Positions 7,211 to 16,356 of a stretch of DNA of 64,000 nt are shown in pieces (the first letter of the stretch is position 1; every line of letters begins with the position of its first letter). The notes under the pieces are model-generated. The model saw only the letters and a list, made by a program, of their open reading frames with translations, was not told where the DNA came from and searched no databases. Made by a program: the position numbers and the translations under genes. The DNA is taken from contig CANLTZ010000004.1 of assembly GCA_947494145.1 (NCBI GenBank), positions 285,152 through 349,151 of the forward strand. Reading direction: 5' to 3'. The DNA comes from an uncultured Jannaschia sp. (GTDB lineage Bacteria > Pseudomonadota > Alphaproteobacteria > Rhodobacterales > Rhodobacteraceae).

Positions 7211-9772
7211 CTAGAGCCGTGGGTCCACGGGCTCACTTTCCAGCGCTAGGACGGCCAAGGCGCATTCGTGGATGCGGGACAGGGGCGCACGCGCCACGAA
7301 GCGGTGGAGGCCCTCGAAGCCCAGCTTGAACTCTCGCTCTGCCAGGGAGAACTTGCGACCAAGGCCGCGCTGGCGCAGCCGCTCGATATTGACGGGCAGG
7401 TCGTAGTCGGGGCCATAGATGATGCGGAGGTAGTCGCGCCCACGCACCTTCATGGCCGGCTGGATCAGCCCACGCTCCCCACGCAGGGTGAAGGCGTTGG
7501 GCTTGAAGACCAGGCCTTCGCCACCCTTGGCGGTGTGGGACATCCACCACGTGACGACCTCGGCGCGGTGGGCGGGGTCGGTCGGGTCGATCTGTTTCCA
7601 GCCTGTGGTTTGCAGGATCGGGTCGGCCTTGGCCAAGATGGCCAGGGTTTCCATGTGCCAGGTGTGCGGTTGATCGGAATGGACCTTTCCTTCCGTGGCG
7701 AGGATGTGGAAGGGCGCGATGCGGTAATCGTCGATACTGTCGGCGGCCCAGCAATAGCCGTCGATGGTCTTGCCCATGAGGTCCGCGTTGGAAAGCTGCG
7801 TTTCTGCCTTCATACGCAGCGCGTCCAGCCCGCCCAGATCGCCCGCCTTGGCGATGGCATCCAGCAGGGCCGCAGCGGAGGATTGGGCAGCGGCAACGGT
7901 GGGGTAATATTGCCGTTGCAATAACTCCTGCGCCTTTGCGGACCACGGCATGAGTTCTGCGTCTAGCAGGACCCAATCGGTTTCGAGTGTCTCCCACAGA
8001 CCGGTCGCGTGTATGGCGCCTGCGACGCGGCCGATGATGGCGCGTTCCCGGGCTTCATCCTTGAAGAAGGGGCGGCCGGTGCGCGTATAGACCACGCCCG
8101 CCTTGCCGTCTTCGACGCCAAACCGAGTGCGCGCGGCCCCGGCATCTCTGGCTACGACCAGAAGCGCGCGGGAGCCCATGTGCTTTTCTTCCACCACAAG
8201 GTCTGTGACGCCACGGTCGCCATAGTGGTCCATGGCCTGGTCGGGATGTTCCAGAAAGGAGCCCTCGGGCGCGGTGGGGCAGGCGGCCATCGTGGGCGGC
8301 AAGTAGACTAGCCAGCGTGGGTCGACGGCGAAGCGGCTCATCACCTCCAACGCGGCGAGGCTGTTTTCCTCGGGGATTTGGAGGGTGGATTTGAACCGCG
8401 TCTCGATGCGCATCTTGGTGGCGTAGTCATCGAAATAAAGCAGGCGGTCATGAGCCTGCTGCGCAGATAGGGATCTGCCCGCGTCTAGGGGCTTTGCAGG
8501 AACAGCGTATTGGGTCTTCGCCGGAACCGAGACGGTTTCACGTTCGGGCCAGCGCAGGGCTGTCAGTTTGCCACCGAAGACACAGCCTGTGTCGATGCAC
8601 ATGGTGTTGTTGAGCCATTCGGCGTCCTGCATGGGCGTATGGCCGAAGACGACATCGGCTTTGCCGCGATAGTCACGGGCCCATTCCAGACGAACGGGTA
8701 GGCCGAATTCGTCCACCTCACCCGTCGTCTCGCCGAACATCGCGAAGGTGCGCACCTGGCCCGAGCCGCGGCCATGCATCTCTTCCTTCAACCCCGCATG
8801 GGCGATGACCAGTTTGCCATCCGCCAGCCACGCATGGGACCGCAGGTCCCATATGAAGTCGGCGACCTGTTTGCGGAACGCGTCGGACGTCGCCTCCAAC
8901 TCGGCCACGGTCACGTCGAGGCCGTGGGTCTGTGTGACCTTGCGGCCCTTGAGCCACTTATGGAGCTTGAAGTCGTGGTTGCCTATGACGCAGCGGCCCG
9001 TGCCCTCAAGGCACATCCCCATGACAAGGCGTAGGGTGTCGCGGTTGCGGGGGCCGCGGTCGGTCAGGTCGCCCACGAAAAAGGCAATGCGGCCTTCGGG
9101 GTGGCGCGCACCGATCAGGTCTTCGCCATCGGGCGCGAAGGAGTCGATCTGGTAGCCCAGATTGCCCAGCAATTCGTTCAGCTCATCGAAGCAGCCATGG
9201 ACATCGCCGATGATGTCGAACGGACCATTATCAGCGCGATTATCCGTCCAGAGGGGTTCGCGCGTGATTTGAAGCGCGTCCACCTCGCCCGGGGATTTCA
9301 TCACCTGGATCTGGCGGAATCCTTCCTTCTGAAGGCCGCGAAGACCCCGGCGCAAGGATTTGGAGTGGTTGCGCGCCACATGTTCGCCGAAGTCACGATT
9401 GGGGCGGGATTGGTTGCGGTCATGGCAAATCTTCGGGTCGATATCCAGCACGACCGCCACGGGAAGCGCGTGATATTTGCGGGCCAATTGCACCAACCGG
9501 GCCCGGTCTTCGCGCCGGACCGAGGTCGCGTCGATCACCGTCAGAAGGCGGCGCTTGAGGCGGATGGCTGCCGTGTAGTTGAGCAGGTCGAATGCGTCTG
9601 CGGTGGCCCCCAGATCGGTTTCATCGTCCGAGACAAGCGCGCGGCAATTATCGGAGGACACGATCTCCGTCTCAAGGAAGTGCTTGCGCGCAAAAGACGA
9701 CTTGCCCGACCCCGTGGGGCCGATCAGCACGACGAGTGCGAAATCGGGGATGGTGATCTGATGGCCGGTCAT
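7211..9772 (-). CDS. pnkp: Polynucleotide kinase-phosphatase-ligase (bacterial Pnkp, RNA repair)
   Basis: An 853-residue three-domain RNA end-healing and sealing enzyme. The N-terminal kinase has the P-loop GPTGSGKSSF near residue 18. The central metallophosphoesterase shows GDVHGC (about 188), GDLTDRGP, GNHD and GHTP. The C-terminal adenylyltransferase has motif I EEKHMGSRA near 560 and EGLVFKP as the motif IV region. Pnkp phosphorylates 5'-OH ends, removes 2',3'-cyclic phosphate and, when activated by Hen1, seals tRNA cut by ribotoxins. The start at 9772 was chosen because the P-loop domain begins there and its ATG overlaps the hen1 stop (ATGA). Domain content and partner make the call secure. 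Confidence 0.96.
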   Translation of the reverse strand: MTGHQITIPDFALVVLIGPTGSGKSSFARKHFLETEIVSSDNCRALVSDDETDLGATADAFDLLNYTAAIRLKRRLLTVIDATSVRREDRARLVQLARKYHALPVAVVLDIDPKICHDRNQSRPNRDFGEHVARNHSKSLRRGLRGLQKEGFRQIQVMKSPGEVDALQITREPLWTDNRADNGPFDIIGDVHGCFDELNELLGNLGYQIDSFAPDGEDLIGARHPEGRIAFFVGDLTDRGPRNRDTLRLVMGMCLEGTGRCVIGNHDFKLHKWLKGRKVTQTHGLDVTVAELEATSDAFRKQVADFIWDLRSHAWLADGKLVIAHAGLKEEMHGRGSGQVRTFAMFGETTGEVDEFGLPVRLEWARDYRGKADVVFGHTPMQDAEWLNNTMCIDTGCVFGGKLTALRWPERETVSVPAKTQYAVPAKPLDAGRSLSAQQAHDRLLYFDDYATKMRIETRFKSTLQIPEENSLAALEVMSRFAVDPRWLVYLPPTMAACPTAPEGSFLEHPDQAMDHYGDRGVTDLVVEEKHMGSRALLVVARDAGAARTRFGVEDGKAGVVYTRTGRPFFKDEARERAIIGRVAGAIHATGLWETLETDWVLLDAELMPWSAKAQELLQRQYYPTVAAAQSSAAALLDAIAKAGDLGGLDALRMKAETQLSNADLMGKTIDGYCWAADSIDDYRIAPFHILATEGKVHSDQPHTWHMETLAILAKADPILQTTGWKQIDPTDPAHRAEVVTWWMSHTAKGGEGLVFKPNAFTLRGERGLIQPAMKVRGRDYLRIIYGPDYDLPVNIERLRQRGLGRKFSLAEREFKLGFEGLHRFVARAPLSRIHECALAVLALESEPVDPRL

Positions 9773-11160
9773 TTTGTATCCGCCAAAGTGAAAACCGCCA
9801 TCTGCGACGGCGCGCCATGGGTGTCGTCCAGTGGGCCCAAGGGGGCGAAGCTGGCGGCATAGCCGTGCTCTTCGGCCACCTTGGTTGCCCAGTCTTCGAA
9901 TTCGGCCCGGGTCCATTCGAAACGGTGGTCGGGATGGCGCAGTTTGCCATGGGGCAGCCCTTCGAAGAGCGCGTTATATTCGCGGTTCGGCGTGGTCACT
10001 ACCACCAGTCCGGGGCGCGCATCCCCAAAGAGAGACAGCGCCAGGGCGGATAGTCTGTGCGGCTCGATATGTTCGATTACTTCCACCAAGGTGGCGGCGT
10101 CGAAGCCGTGCCAGCGACGGTCACCATAGGTCAGGCTGCCCATCTGAAGGGCGACGCGGGCGGCCTTGGCATCGCCCGCTTGGTGAAGGCGCAGCTTGCG
10201 GTGCGCCAGTTCCAGCGTGCGGACAGAAGCATCGACACCCACGATCCGGTTCAACCCGCGTTCCTTGATGAGCCGGGCCATCAGCTTGCCTTCACCGCAG
10301 CCCAGATCGAGGACCGAGGTGACGCTATGATCGCGCAGGACATCGGCCACGCTGTCGAGCCGCAGGTCATGCAGGCGCAGGGGCTTTTCAAGCTGTTCTT
10401 CCGGTTCGACCTTGGGCGCGTCTTCGGGTTCGTCGTCTTGCGGCAGGCTTTCTTCCAGGCGGGCAAGGGCCATATTCATCAGCGACCGCCGGTGCTTGAG
10501 CGCGCGGCGCGTGATGATTTCCTTTTCGGGATGGGCGGACAGCCAGCCTTCGCCCTTGGCCAGCAATCGGTCGATTTCGTCTTCGCTGACATAGTAGTGC
10601 TTGAAGTTGTCGAGGACCGGGACAAGCACATAGAGGTGCCGCAGCACATCGCCCAAGGGCAAGGTGGCGGACAGCCGAAGGTCGATTATGGGACCGTCCG
10701 TGTCCGGCGTCGCGACGCGGTAGCCAAGCGGCTCAAAAAGACGTTTGACCAGATCCAAGTCACCCGACAGCGCCACGGGCACGATGCGGATCTCAAACGG
10801 CAGGGCGCGGTCGGCCAGGGCCTGCCTGTCCTTGGACTTGCCCGCCATGGATTGCGCGAAAGCCTTCGTCATCGCCACCGACAGGAAAGAGCTTGCGACG
10901 AAGGGGCGGTCATTGACGTATTGTGCCAGCAGCCCGTCGCTTTGCTTGTTCTTGCCGCGAACGAGGCTGATGGGGTCCACCTCCAGATGCAGGACGGCGG
11001 TGGCGCGCGATGGGGTCGTTTCGGAGAAGAAGATGGTGATGTCCCCGGCAGAACTGGACCGCACGTGCAGGTGATCGGGGTGCTTGTGCAGCAGAAATCC
11101 CAGATCGGTCGCCGCGTAATCGGCGTCGGGTGGGGCGATCAGGGTAAGTTCGAGCTGCAT
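9769..11160 (-). CDS. hen1: Hen1-type 3'-terminal RNA ribose 2'-O-methyltransferase
   Basis: This 463-residue protein has the bacterial Hen1 layout: an N-terminal ligase-activating domain (about 1-230, starting with ATDLGFLLHKHPD near 17) and a C-terminal methyltransferase with SAM motif VLDLGCGEGKL near 295. The metal-binding cluster EVIEH plus a later His in RHPDHRFEWT matches the Hen1 catalytic centre. The enzyme methylates the 3'-terminal ribose of cleaved RNA before ligation, making the repaired junction resistant to a second cut. Its stop overlaps the pnkp start by ATGA, the usual pairing of these partners. Confidence 0.95.
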   Translation of the reverse strand: MQLELTLIAPPDADYAATDLGFLLHKHPDHLHVRSSSAGDITIFFSETTPSRATAVLHLEVDPISLVRGKNKQSDGLLAQYVNDRPFVASSFLSVAMTKAFAQSMAGKSKDRQALADRALPFEIRIVPVALSGDLDLVKRLFEPLGYRVATPDTDGPIIDLRLSATLPLGDVLRHLYVLVPVLDNFKHYYVSEDEIDRLLAKGEGWLSAHPEKEIITRRALKHRRSLMNMALARLEESLPQDDEPEDAPKVEPEEQLEKPLRLHDLRLDSVADVLRDHSVTSVLDLGCGEGKLMARLIKERGLNRIVGVDASVRTLELAHRKLRLHQAGDAKAARVALQMGSLTYGDRRWHGFDAATLVEVIEHIEPHRLSALALSLFGDARPGLVVVTTPNREYNALFEGLPHGKLRHPDHRFEWTRAEFEDWATKVAEEHGYAASFAPLGPLDDTHGAPSQMAVFTLADTK

Positions 11161-11235
11161 GGCGGTTGGACCGGGTGTTTGTTGTATCTGCGGGTCTATT
11201 GACGGATCGGGCCAGAAGAAAGGCGGGGGATCGGG

Positions 11236-12483
11236 CTATTCCGCGGCCAGATCGTGCAAATCTGGCACCAGCCCCCGGGCTTGCGCGGCGGCTTGCGGGT
11301 CGGCGCTGTTGGCAAGCAACCAGCCTTGAACTTGCGCGGGGCTAAACGTCTGGGCACCGAGGCGTTGTTCGAACTGACGGGCCAGCGCATCTTCGCCGGG
11401 GAAAAAGCGGTCAAACAGGCGCCGGGCCGTATGGGCGCGCACCAAACCAAGCTCAACATGCAAATCGGCCCGGCCCGGGCGGATCAGGGCGGGGTCCAGC
11501 CGCTCCTTGTGGTTCGTGGTCATGACAAGGGCACGCCCTTCCTGCGCGGCGACCCCGTCAATGGCGTTGAGCAGGCCGGAAAAGCTGATGCCGCCGTGCC
11601 GTTCCCGGCTTTCCCGTTGGGTGAAGACCGCGTCCACGTCCTCGATGGTGATAAGCGACCGTTTGGGCGCGTCCATCATGGCTTCGCGCAGGTCGTCATC
11701 GCTGAGTGTGGCATGCCCGATATCCAGCGTGGCGATGTCCAATGACAGGTCCGAGGCGAGCGCGCGGACCAGGCTGGATTTCCCTGTACCCGGCGGGCCG
11801 TGGAACAAATAGCCCCGCCGCCAGGGCACGCCGCGTTGGGCATACCAATCGGCGGCATCGTAGAACCAGCGCATGTCATCTCGCGCACGGGTGATACGGT
11901 CATCATCCACGAGGACGGTCTCGATGGAGCGGCTGGGGATTTCGCCGAAGTTGTCCCAATAGCCGCCTTTCATGACGTGGAGATTGGGGCCAACTCGGTC
12001 GACGGAGCAGGCGATTTGGCGGCCTTGTTCGATCCAACCGAGGATGGTGCGGAGGTGCCCGAAGAGAATAGTGATCGTGAGAACCTCCATAGGACGCTGG
12101 TTGTTAACGTTGCCGATCTTGCTCTTCTCGTTGATTTCCCGGTCCAGGCGGCAAAGCTTGCCATTCCAGAAAAACCAATGGGTTCCGGGGGCGGGGGCAT
12201 AACCCCGCGTGCCGTGCGCCCAGTTGCGATCGGTCAGGCGAACATGTTTGGCGCGGGCCAGCACACCGTTCTGTTCCATCCAGATGCAGAAATGGCGGTA
12301 GGCCTCCGCCCGGTTGTCAAGCGTCATGCTCACCAAGGTGCGCCGGGCAATGGCCCGGTGGGCGGCCATGCACCCGATGCGCAGGAGGGCCGCGGCCATC
12401 CCGAAGGCGCCGAGGGCCAGGCCGCCAGCGAAGAAGTCGCTGGCAAGGGCGTTTGCCAGCATTTGGTGAATGACCTCCATCAC
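11236..12483 (-). CDS. BCS1-like membrane-anchored AAA ATPase in the RNA-repair operon
   Basis: The 415-residue product has a hydrophobic segment at about residues 17-40, a middle domain, and an AAA module with Walker [11 protein letters not shown] near 225, Walker [13 protein letters not shown] near 275 and a sensor/arginine-finger region [17 protein letters not shown] near 325. This order (N-terminal transmembrane helix, BCS1-specific domain, AAA) matches mitochondrial BCS1 and its bacterial relatives, which remodel or translocate protein substrates. Its ATG overlaps the prfH stop, so it is translated with prfH and rtcB. Its role in RNA repair is not established; the context suggests extraction or remodelling of a damaged ribosome or toxin. 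Confidence 0.85.
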   Translation of the reverse strand: MMEVIHQMLANALASDFFAGGLALGAFGMAAALLRIGCMAAHRAIARRTLVSMTLDNRAEAYRHFCIWMEQNGVLARAKHVRLTDRNWAHGTRGYAPAPGTHWFFWNGKLCRLDREINEKSKIGNVNNQRPMEVLTITILFGHLRTILGWIEQGRQIACSVDRVGPNLHVMKGGYWDNFGEIPSRSIETVLVDDDRITRARDDMRWFYDAADWYAQRGVPWRRGYLFHGPPGTGKSSLVRALASDLSLDIATLDIGHATLSDDDLREAMMDAPKRSLITIEDVDAVFTQRESRERHGGISFSGLLNAIDGVAAQEGRALVMTTNHKERLDPALIRPGRADLHVELGLVRAHTARRLFDRFFPGEDALARQFEQRLGAQTFSPAQVQGWLLANSADPQAAAQARGLVPDLHDLAAE

Positions 12484-13124
12484 CGCGCCCTCCCGTCTTC
12501 GCGGAAGTTGGGGCCCTTGAAACGACGCACCGGGTTTCCGCGTTCCAGCGCCCTGTGCAGGCGGTTTTGGTCGGACTTCTGGGCGTCTTCATCGGCGGCG
12601 ATTTGGGCCGTTAGCAGGTCGTCCAGCCGTCGAAGCGCAAGCGCCTTGTTGCGATGTTGGGAGCGCATGTCGCGCGCTACGGTGGTCAGGCCCGTGGGCC
12701 GGTGCGTGGCGCGCACGGCGCTGTCGGTCTTGTTCTGGTGCTGGCCGCCCGCGCCACCGGCGCGGAAGGTTTCAAAGGTCACATCGCTTTCGCGCAACCT
12801 GGTGGGCGCGGTGGTGGGTTTGGGCAGGTCGAAGACCCCGATGAACCAATTGGCGCGCTTATGGCCGGGGCGAAGCGTGCTTTGCACACGCCACTGGATC
12901 GTTCCACGCCATTGGCGGGCCAGTGTTTCCGCCGCCGGGCCGTGCAGGACGGCGACGGCGGATTTGTGGCCATGCTTTGTAGGCGGGGCACTGATATCGA
13001 CCGTGACGCCCATGGCGCAGGCCTCTTTTTGAAGAAGGGCGAGGGCCTGTGCCACGGCCCGTTGGCATTCCGCCGGTCCGTTGCCGCTGGTGACAAGCAG
13101 GGGGATGGGGGTTGCATCGGTCAT
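12480..13124 (-). CDS. prfH: Peptide chain release factor homologue PrfH
   Basis: A 214-residue release-factor-like protein lacking the codon-recognition domain of RF1/RF2. It keeps the peptidyl-tRNA hydrolysis loop [11 protein letters not shown] near residue 130. PrfH is known as the genetic partner of an RtcB paralogue; published work on the pair describes rescue of ribosomes whose decoding-centre 16S rRNA has been cut, followed by RtcB-mediated resealing. The start at 13124 is chosen because its ATG overlaps the rtcB stop (ATGA) and the family domain begins there; the frame extends upstream only into rtcB. The gene in turn overlaps the AAA ATPase gene. Confidence 0.94.
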   Translation of the reverse strand: MTDATPIPLLVTSGNGPAECQRAVAQALALLQKEACAMGVTVDISAPPTKHGHKSAVAVLHGPAAETLARQWRGTIQWRVQSTLRPGHKRANWFIGVFDLPKPTTAPTRLRESDVTFETFRAGGAGGQHQNKTDSAVRATHRPTGLTTVARDMRSQHRNKALALRRLDDLLTAQIAADEDAQKSDQNRLHRALERGNPVRRFKGPNFREDGRAR

Positions 13125-14254
13125 GCGCGCCCCCTTTCGCGGGTCTTCTTGAAGGTCAGAAGCGGGTGAAATACTGCCACACGGCGTGCCGCTCCCATAC
13201 CTTCCAGGTCGGCTGCGACAGCGTCGGGCGACTTGTAGGCCAGGGACGCTTCCTCGATCAGCAGATCGCGGTCTTCGCAAAGGACGCGGCCACCGAAACG
13301 GGTGCGCTGCATGGCATCTATGTCGGACTTCTTCGCCCGCAGACGGCCATGCATCGACGCGCGGTCATAACGCCGCCCCGACCCATGGGCGAGGCTGCCA
13401 AGCGCATCGGGATGGTCCATGGCGGACATCAGGAAGCTGGGCGCCGCACGCGACCCCGCCAGCGGGACGAGGCCTGCGCCGATGGCCGCGGCCCCTTTTC
13501 GATGCAGCCAGCCACCTTCGTGATGCGTCAGCAGGTTATGTGGCGCATCTACGCAGAGCCGCAGATCGCTGCGAAGGGCGTCGGCGGCCCGTTCCGCGAT
13601 GACCTGACGGTTCAAGCGCGCCCAGCGGGCGGCGTGATCGTGCGCTTTCAGGTACGTTTCGGCTGCATCGCTGCCTGGTGCTAGACCGTCGAACGCGCCT
13701 TGGGGCAGGGCGTCAAACACCGCGCTACCCACCCCGCGCGAACCCGCATGGACCAGCAGATATAGCCGAGACGGATCAAGGTCTATGCCTTCTGCGCATT
13801 GCGCCACGGCCTGGACTTCGCAGAAATGGTTGCCGCCTCCGATAGTGCCAAGCCCACCGGGCTGGAGGTTGGTCGGCAAGTCGGCTGCCTCCAGCCGCGT
13901 GCTATGGTCATCGCAGACCGGTTCGCCCAGCACGCGCATACGCCGCAGCGCCTTTTCGAGCTTCAGTTTGCGCGTTGGCAAGCTGAGCTCAAAGAGAGAC
14001 ATGCCGCAGCCAATATCGCTCCCGATAAGCTGCGGAAACACGCGATCGGCTAGAATGGCGCATCCAACCGGTCCGTATTTCCCCGGATGTAGGTCAGGAA
14101 AGGCGGCGATTTTCTGAACCTCAGCCCAACTGGCGACGTGGTTGAGTTGTTCTTCCGCGCGCCCATCAATCCAGGCGCCGGAGGAATAGAATTTCGTGAT
14201 GACGCCGCCGCTGGAAACAGCAGGCGAGCGGCCATCCAAGACAGAATTGCCCAT
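13121..14254 (-). CDS. rtcB: RtcB-family RNA ligase, PrfH-associated type
   Basis: A 377-residue GTP- and Mn2+-dependent ligase that joins 3'-phosphate or cyclic phosphate ends to 5'-OH ends. Conserved blocks include FPDLHPGK near 52, GSDIGCGM near 77, [11 protein letters not shown] near 134, HAGSRG near 165, a HN pair (DAPHNLL) and the guanylylated-His region SLAHGSGRR near 315. It is shorter than archaeal RtcB, as in the RtcB2 group that accompanies prfH. The MGN start agrees with that group. It leads the overlapping rtcB-prfH-AAA operon. No archease or rtcR regulator is nearby. Confidence 0.95.
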   Translation of the reverse strand: MGNSVLDGRSPAVSSGGVITKFYSSGAWIDGRAEEQLNHVASWAEVQKIAAFPDLHPGKYGPVGCAILADRVFPQLIGSDIGCGMSLFELSLPTRKLKLEKALRRMRVLGEPVCDDHSTRLEAADLPTNLQPGGLGTIGGGNHFCEVQAVAQCAEGIDLDPSRLYLLVHAGSRGVGSAVFDALPQGAFDGLAPGSDAAETYLKAHDHAARWARLNRQVIAERAADALRSDLRLCVDAPHNLLTHHEGGWLHRKGAAAIGAGLVPLAGSRAAPSFLMSAMDHPDALGSLAHGSGRRYDRASMHGRLRAKKSDIDAMQRTRFGGRVLCEDRDLLIEEASLAYKSPDAVAADLEGMGAARRVAVFHPLLTFKKTRERGRA

Positions 14255-14282
14255 GGAATAGTACCCAAATACATAATGGTAA

Positions 14283-14304
14283 ACGTCAGCAGCGGCGCTG
14301 ACGT
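14283..14304. promoter_or_regulatory. Inverted repeat upstream of rtcB (candidate operator)
   Basis: ACGTCAGC (14283-14290) and GCTGACGT (14297-14304) form a perfect 8-bp inverted repeat with a six-base spacer, 29-50 bp upstream of the rtcB start on the minus strand. It is suited to a dimeric repressor or to hairpin formation in the 5' leader. The binding protein is unknown. The rest of 14255-14528 shows no gene. Confidence 0.45.
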
Positions 14305-14528
14305 ATTAATCAAACCTGACCGGTGTTCGGATTAGGCGTTGATTGGCCCCGAAAGGGTAAAGCAATGTGCAGGCATGTGGTTTCCCTTTCCTCTTGGGGT
14401 TACGATTTGGGTCCTTGGGACCGGCTCAGGGTTGGATTACGGTGCCTTGATGATTCGCTCCAAGGATGAAGCTTTAGAAATCAGGGCGTGCTGCAAATTT
14501 ACAACAATAGCTACCTGGGGCTTGGTGG

Positions 14529-15358
14529 CTAGACTGGATGGATGAGGCGGCGTGCCTCCCAAACCTCTGGTGTTTCTAGCTTCTTGGCGAGATGGTCGAT
14601 GATACTTGTTGGTGTCCTTGCCCGCTCCGGGAAGGCCGGACATCACGGTGACAGAACATTTGAACGTCTCATGTGCGATATAAGCCGGATCGCGATCTGG
14701 TAATTCGAAGAACGCAACGCGGCTTTCATCATTAGCGAAGGCGAATGGCGCCGACAGGCAACCCGCTTCCTCAAACGTAGTCACAGAAAGCTTCACGTTC
14801 GCTAGAATTGCTTCTTGATCGGCGCAGATACGGCCAAGCGTATCAGATTTTACATGGAGACATAAGCGATCGGGCCGGCACTGATGGGAGGTCTCAATAG
14901 CAAGCCTGACAGGGTTGTCTCTCTCGATCAGCCAGAACGACAATTGGTGTTTGGCAATGATCCCACAAAGTGCTTCTCGTCATGCAAAGGGGGAGCCGAC
15001 ATGCCAGAGCAATTGGCGCGCGATGGACGCACCAACGCGGGAATGGCCGTGCGAAGCATGCGGCTGTCTTCCTCGTGCCGTGTCGTGGCGGGCTTGCCCA
15101 CATCGTGCAGCACGGCCGCTCAGAAAAGACAGCTTCGATCCTCCTCCGTTAGAGCGCGCCTGGCAGTGTCCTTCACCAGTGCTTCAAGCACCATACGGGT
15201 ATGGGTACCCACATCCCCCTCGGCGTGGTGCAAAGGGTCCTGTGGGCAAGTGTCAAGCGCGGTCGATTCCGGCCAAAACAGCCAGATTGCGGACCAGTCA
15301 ATATGCCAGTCAGACGCGTTCGGCACGAACGACAGCAATGTCCTGTGGTCGATCACAT
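14529..15358 (-). pseudogene. Degraded HD-domain/P-loop kinase, partner of the RNA ligase
   Basis: Recognisable pieces lie in successive frames. An HD-like N-terminus (CPQDPLHHAEGDVGTHTRMV) is read in 15356-15120. LHDVGKPATTRHEED follows in a second frame from 15113. A third frame contains HSRVGASIARQLLWHVGSPFA, an in-frame TGA at 14982-14980, then REALCGIIAKHQLSFWLIERDNP. This frame runs on to the P-loop SGLPGAGKDT near 14615. Immediately afterwards a different frame carries the family C-terminus (DHLAKKLETPEVWEARRL, stop TAG at 14531). So there are at least two frameshifts, one nonsense codon and an internal deletion removing most of the kinase domain. Intact relatives are usually paired with pfam09414 RNA ligases, as here. 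Confidence 0.8.
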
Positions 15359-15368
15359 ATTGCGCGAT

Positions 15369-16181
15369 CTAGGCATCGTAAGCTCCGGGAAGACCCAATT
15401 TGGGCGCAAATATATCTACGCCTGAAGCCAAACCATTGGGCAAGATTGGACGATCATGCCAATGGCCATCGGCCGCCTGAATCGCTTGATGGAAGTCCCC
15501 GCGAACGAATTTGAAGCGATCCATGACGCGGTCGCCTTTCTCGTGCTTGATATATAGCCCCTCGGCCAGATTGCTGTCTTCCGTCTGTTGGTCAACCATA
15601 TCGAAACGGTTTTTCGACTGCTCCGCAGCACGCACCAGTGCATCGTGCCAATTGGTGGACTTATAGGGGGTTGGGCGGACCATTTCGACAAGGTGGTCCG
15701 TGGATTTGATCTCACCTTCATGAATGACGGGCACCGGCATGATGGGAAGTCCGTTCAGAAGGGATTTACGTGCCTGCGTGCTCAGGAATATGCCAGTCTC
15801 CCGGTCGAGGACGTCGAATTCCAGAAAGAAATGTGGCAGCTGGTCGTAGAAAACCGTATGCTTGGCATACATCCATTCGCCATACACAACGAACCTCTGG
15901 CCCAGAACGGGAAAAAGAGCCCGCGCATGGGTTGCGGCCCAAGTCTTGAATAGGGCGAAATGCCGTTCCCGACCGCCGCCCGTGAGGTAATGGCCACGGC
16001 TTTGCAAAAGCAGATTGCCAGCCGTATCGAAAGACATGGCTGAATTCGCCCCATCGAGCTTTTCTTCGATGATGAGTGTTTCGCCCGCCAGTTCGTAGAT
16101 AGGTTTGTCGTCGGAGATATCTCCGACTTGAAGGCGCGAACCTTCAAGATGCCGCGTCCGCGGGTATTTATGGATTTTCAT
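15369..16181 (-). CDS. ATP-dependent RNA ligase (pfam09414 type)
   Basis: The 270-residue product carries the nucleotidyltransferase motifs in order: motif I EEKLDGAN near residue 40 (the adenylated Lys), a motif III region FVVYGEWMYAKH near 97, motif IV NLAEGLYIK near 205 and motif V RFKFVR near 220. These enzymes seal 5'-phosphate and 3'-OH RNA ends. The start at 16181 (MKIHKYPRT) is preferred over an in-frame ATG ten codons upstream. Its usual HD/kinase partner, just downstream, is a pseudogene, so end-healing would have to come from Pnkp or another enzyme. The ligase reading frame itself looks intact. Confidence 0.85.
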   Translation of the reverse strand: MKIHKYPRTRHLEGSRLQVGDISDDKPIYELAGETLIIEEKLDGANSAMSFDTAGNLLLQSRGHYLTGGGRERHFALFKTWAATHARALFPVLGQRFVVYGEWMYAKHTVFYDQLPHFFLEFDVLDRETGIFLSTQARKSLLNGLPIMPVPVIHEGEIKSTDHLVEMVRPTPYKSTNWHDALVRAAEQSKNRFDMVDQQTEDSNLAEGLYIKHEKGDRVMDRFKFVRGDFHQAIQAADGHWHDRPILPNGLASGVDIFAPKLGLPGAYDA

Positions 16182-16219
16182 AACCGTCTCACAATGTATC
16201 GAAGTGCACATGAGGAAAT

Positions 16220-16236
16220 CCGACGTCGTTCGTCGG
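16220..16236. terminator. Small hairpin upstream of the RNA ligase gene
   Basis: CCGACG-TCGTT-CGTCGG forms a perfect 6-bp stem between the membrane protein gene and the RNA ligase. Read on the minus strand it is followed by ATTTCC, so it may end the upstream transcript. Evidence is limited to the base pairing. Confidence 0.3.
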
Positions 16237-16356
16237 GTAGATTTCTAAAGACTGTGCGTGGGCGTTACATCGGATTTCCGCGAGTTCGAGGTTGAGACGG
16301 GAAAATTCTGAGTAAAGTCGGTCACCGCAAAAATCAACACTGGATTTCGAAGCGGG

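Noticed and set aside
10057..11202. Long plus-strand frame opposite hen1
   Set aside because: No family features; the minus strand encodes a full Hen1 with SAM and metal motifs and an ATGA overlap with pnkp.
14884..15372. Overlapping plus-strand frames opposite the HD/kinase remnant
   Set aside because: No recognisable domain. The minus strand shows clear homology blocks in order, so the plus frames are shadows exposed by decay of the real gene.
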